This document shows positions 62,616-64,000 of a stretch of DNA of 64,000 bases, piece by piece. The DNA is from Hyphococcus aureus (GTDB lineage: Bacteria > Pseudomonadota > Alphaproteobacteria > Caulobacterales > Parvularculaceae): positions 2,542,001 to 2,606,000 of the forward strand of contig NZ_JBHRSH010000001.1 of assembly GCF_042643165.1 (NCBI RefSeq), in the 5' to 3' direction. Each line of letters begins with the position of its first letter. Within the stretch, counting starts at the first letter, position 1. Made by a program: the position numbers and the translations under genes. The notes below the pieces were generated by a model. The model saw only the letters and a list, made by a program, of their open reading frames with translations, searched no databases and was not told the DNA's origin.

Positions 62616-63359
62616 TTACTGCCAGCGCTTGGACAGTTTCTGATCCATCTCATTGGCCGGTGTCTTCGCCGCGCCTTGATAGCCGGTGACGCTGTCCGCA
62701 ACAAAGGGATTTGACTGGCGTTCGCGGTTGAAGGTCGAGACGGGCCCATGGCCCGGCACGAATTGCACATCGCCGAGCGGCCAGAGCTTTTGCGTGATGG
62801 ATGAGATCAGCGTGTCGTGATCGCCGCGAGGAAAATCCGTGCGCCCGATGGAGCCCGCGAACAGGACATCGCCCACAAAAGCGATATTTGCATCCTTGTT
62901 GTAGAGCACCACATGGCCCGGCGTGTGGCCGGGCGTATAGACGACGTCGAATTTGGCGCCGTCGAGCTCAAGTTCATCGCCGTCATTGAGCCATTTGTCT
63001 GGCGTGCAGTTCTCGCCCATGCCGGGATGGCCGTATTTGGCCCAGTGATCGGCGATCTCGTCGAGCCAGAAGGTGTCTTCCTTGTGCGGACCGATAATCG
63101 GCGCGCCGGTCGCGCGCTTCAGCGCCATCGCGCCGCCCGCATGGTCGAGATGGCCATGGGTGATCCAGATCTGTTCGATCTCCGCGTCGAAGTCTTTCGC
63201 CGCCTGCAGGATTTTCTCAGGCTCGCCGCCCGGATCGACAACAGCCGCCTTGCCGTTGGCCGCGCGGATGATGGAGCAGTTCTGCTGGAACGGCGTCACG
63301 GGCACAATGCGAACGGTGAAGGGCGGTTTGGCCTCGTGGGCATGGGGGGTCTGGCTCAT
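62616..63359 (-). CDS. MBL-fold metallo-hydrolase
   Basis: A 247-residue beta-lactamase-fold hydrolase. The metal motif THGHLDHAGG (~80-90), LPGHTPGH-like TPGHTPGHVVLYN (~155) and the second-zinc HGPVSTF region are seen; layout suggests glyoxalase II-like or hydroxyacylglutathione hydrolase relatives. Substrate unknown. Leftward, convergent on the CxxCH gene 6 bp away and 38 bp downstream of the thioesterase gene. Confidence 0.87.
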   Translation of the reverse strand: MSQTPHAHEAKPPFTVRIVPVTPFQQNCSIIRAANGKAAVVDPGGEPEKILQAAKDFDAEIEQIWITHGHLDHAGGAMALKRATGAPIIGPHKEDTFWLDEIADHWAKYGHPGMGENCTPDKWLNDGDELELDGAKFDVVYTPGHTPGHVVLYNKDANIAFVGDVLFAGSIGRTDFPRGDHDTLISSITQKLWPLGDVQFVPGHGPVSTFNRERQSNPFVADSVTGYQGAAKTPANEMDQKLSKRWQ

Positions 63360-63397
63360 GGCTCATACCTAAACGCGAGGAGGCCGAATTGCCAAGC

Positions 63398-63817
63398 TCA
63401 AAGGGTAATTGATTTTAGAGTCACCAGCGCCGTCGCGACCATTTCCCGGTTGCCGCCGGTTTCGGCCCAGACATCGGAGCGCACAACGCCAATGGATGCG
63501 CCGCGGGAGAGGGCGGTTGCTTCCGCGACTAGCATGTCGCCCTGCGCCGGTTTCATGAAGTTGATCTTGAGCTCGATGGTGAGGCACGCCTTGCCTTCGG
63601 GGAGGACAGACGCATAACACGCGCCGGCGGCATGGTCGGCGAGGCCGGTGACGACGCCGGCATGGACATAGCCCATGAACTGCACCAGCTCTTCCTTGGG
63701 CGCAACTTCGAGGGCGACAAAGCCCTCCTTGAAATCGCGGACATGAAAGCCGGCCTCTTTGGTGAACCCGCGGGCGGCGGTGAGGTGTTCAAAGGTGTCT
63801 TTAAGGTCGCTGCGCAT
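63398..63817 (-). CDS. PaaI-type hotdog thioesterase
   Basis: A 139-residue hotdog-fold acyl-CoA thioesterase: the long helix segment HAGVVTGLADHAAGACYASVLPEGKACLTIELKINFMKPA (~52-90) is the PaaI core with the catalytic Asp/His surroundings. Acyl substrate unknown. It precedes the MBL gene on the same strand. Confidence 0.85.
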   Translation of the reverse strand: MRSDLKDTFEHLTAARGFTKEAGFHVRDFKEGFVALEVAPKEELVQFMGYVHAGVVTGLADHAAGACYASVLPEGKACLTIELKINFMKPAQGDMLVAEATALSRGASIGVVRSDVWAETGGNREMVATALVTLKSITL

Positions 63818-63880
63818 GAGCGAAAGCTAGCGGGGCTTTGAGCCTCGCGCCAGCGGCTTGCGCAGTTGGCGCGCCTGTCG

Positions 63881-64000
63881 TCAGGCCGGTTTTTTCCGGA
63901 TCAGATAACGGTAAACGCCAAGCAGGTTGATGCCGGTCAGTGCGATATTGGTGACCAAAAGGCCGTGGTCATTCTCCATCGTCGCAAAGCCGATCCACAA
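63881..64000 (-). CDS. 3' end of a membrane protein, 5' part outside window
   Basis: Minus-strand reading from the window edge gives 39 residues before a TGA at 63881-63883: a GFATMENDHGLLVTNIAL segment and a hydrophobic run to NLLGVYRYLIRKKPA. It looks like the last transmembrane helix and cytoplasmic tail of a small membrane protein. Too short for a family call; the frame is the only evidence, but the hydrophobicity and the clean stop support it. Confidence 0.5.
   Translation of the reverse strand: MWIGFATMENDHGLLVTNIALTGINLLGVYRYLIRKKPA

Overview
The window is a gene-dense, high-GC bacterial chromosome segment with no rRNA, tRNA, CRISPR array, insertion sequence or prophage that I could support. 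It most likely comes from a free-living, probably aquatic alphaproteobacterium of the Parvularculales/Hyphomonadales/Caulobacterales type. The clues are the fabD-fabG-acpP-fabF-mltG-yicC-gmk run, the rpsF-rpsR-rplI-(spacer)-dnaB block, alr followed by an Mla-type permease and ATPase, a DksA lacking most zinc-finger cysteines, and a VPLPA-CTERM surface protein. The lineage is an inference from gene order and protein flavour, not from a marker-gene tree.

Layout: 1-9.4 kb holds an acetylpolyamine amidohydrolase (cut by the window edge), an alanine/glycine:Na+ symporter, a large exported propeller-amidohydrolase, dusA, a TauE/SafE-type transporter, fabH and a sterol-desaturase-like membrane hydroxylase. 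9.4-14.3 kb holds a Crp/Fnr regulator with a perfect palindrome in its leader, then a DUF2946 protein, a TonB-dependent receptor and a PepSY-TM protein that look like one metal (probably copper) uptake module, then slyX. 14.3-25.5 kb is mixed: cupin, phosphomannomutase, CNT nucleoside transporter, two convergent GFA proteins, an Fe-S type uracil-DNA glycosylase, a tail-anchored GH24 lysozyme, a FlgN-like protein, dksA, cspA, a Kbp-like BON-LysM protein, a DUF937 protein and an ECF sigma/small membrane protein module. 25.7-34.3 kb is informational and purine metabolism: rlmE, a proteasome-like Ntn-hydrolase candidate, guaB, rsmB, the VPLPA-CTERM protein, a secreted amidohydrolase and guaA. 34.3-44.9 kb holds small membrane and periplasmic proteins, an unrecognised gene, FkbM methyltransferase, mlaF-mlaE-alr, an exported katG, a GST and RidA. 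44.9-56.5 kb holds dnaB, rplI-rpsR-rpsF, a glycosyltransferase, the fatty-acid synthesis/mltG/yicC/gmk run and greA. 56.7-64 kb holds carB, an ArsR-SRPBCC pair, a Vgb-like propeller with a CxxCH partner, a metallo-hydrolase, a PaaI thioesterase and the 3' end of a membrane protein.

The genes are mostly housekeeping: nucleotide synthesis (carB, guaA, guaB, gmk), type II fatty-acid synthesis (fabH, fabD, fabG, acpP, fabF), envelope building (alr, mltG, mlaEF, phosphomannomutase) and translation or rRNA modification (rlmE, rsmB, dusA, ribosomal proteins). The most unusual non-coding signal is a promoter-like element containing a near-consensus DnaA box. It occurs twice, upstream of guaA and, in the opposite orientation, ahead of a ~355-nt structured leader in front of alr. 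Its 22-nt core is identical in both copies and the spacing to the -10 box is the same. Other notable points are the lipoprotein-type KatG, the tail-anchored lysozyme, the ATGA-coupled Ntn-hydrolase candidate downstream of rlmE, and the low-complexity tail of RpsF.
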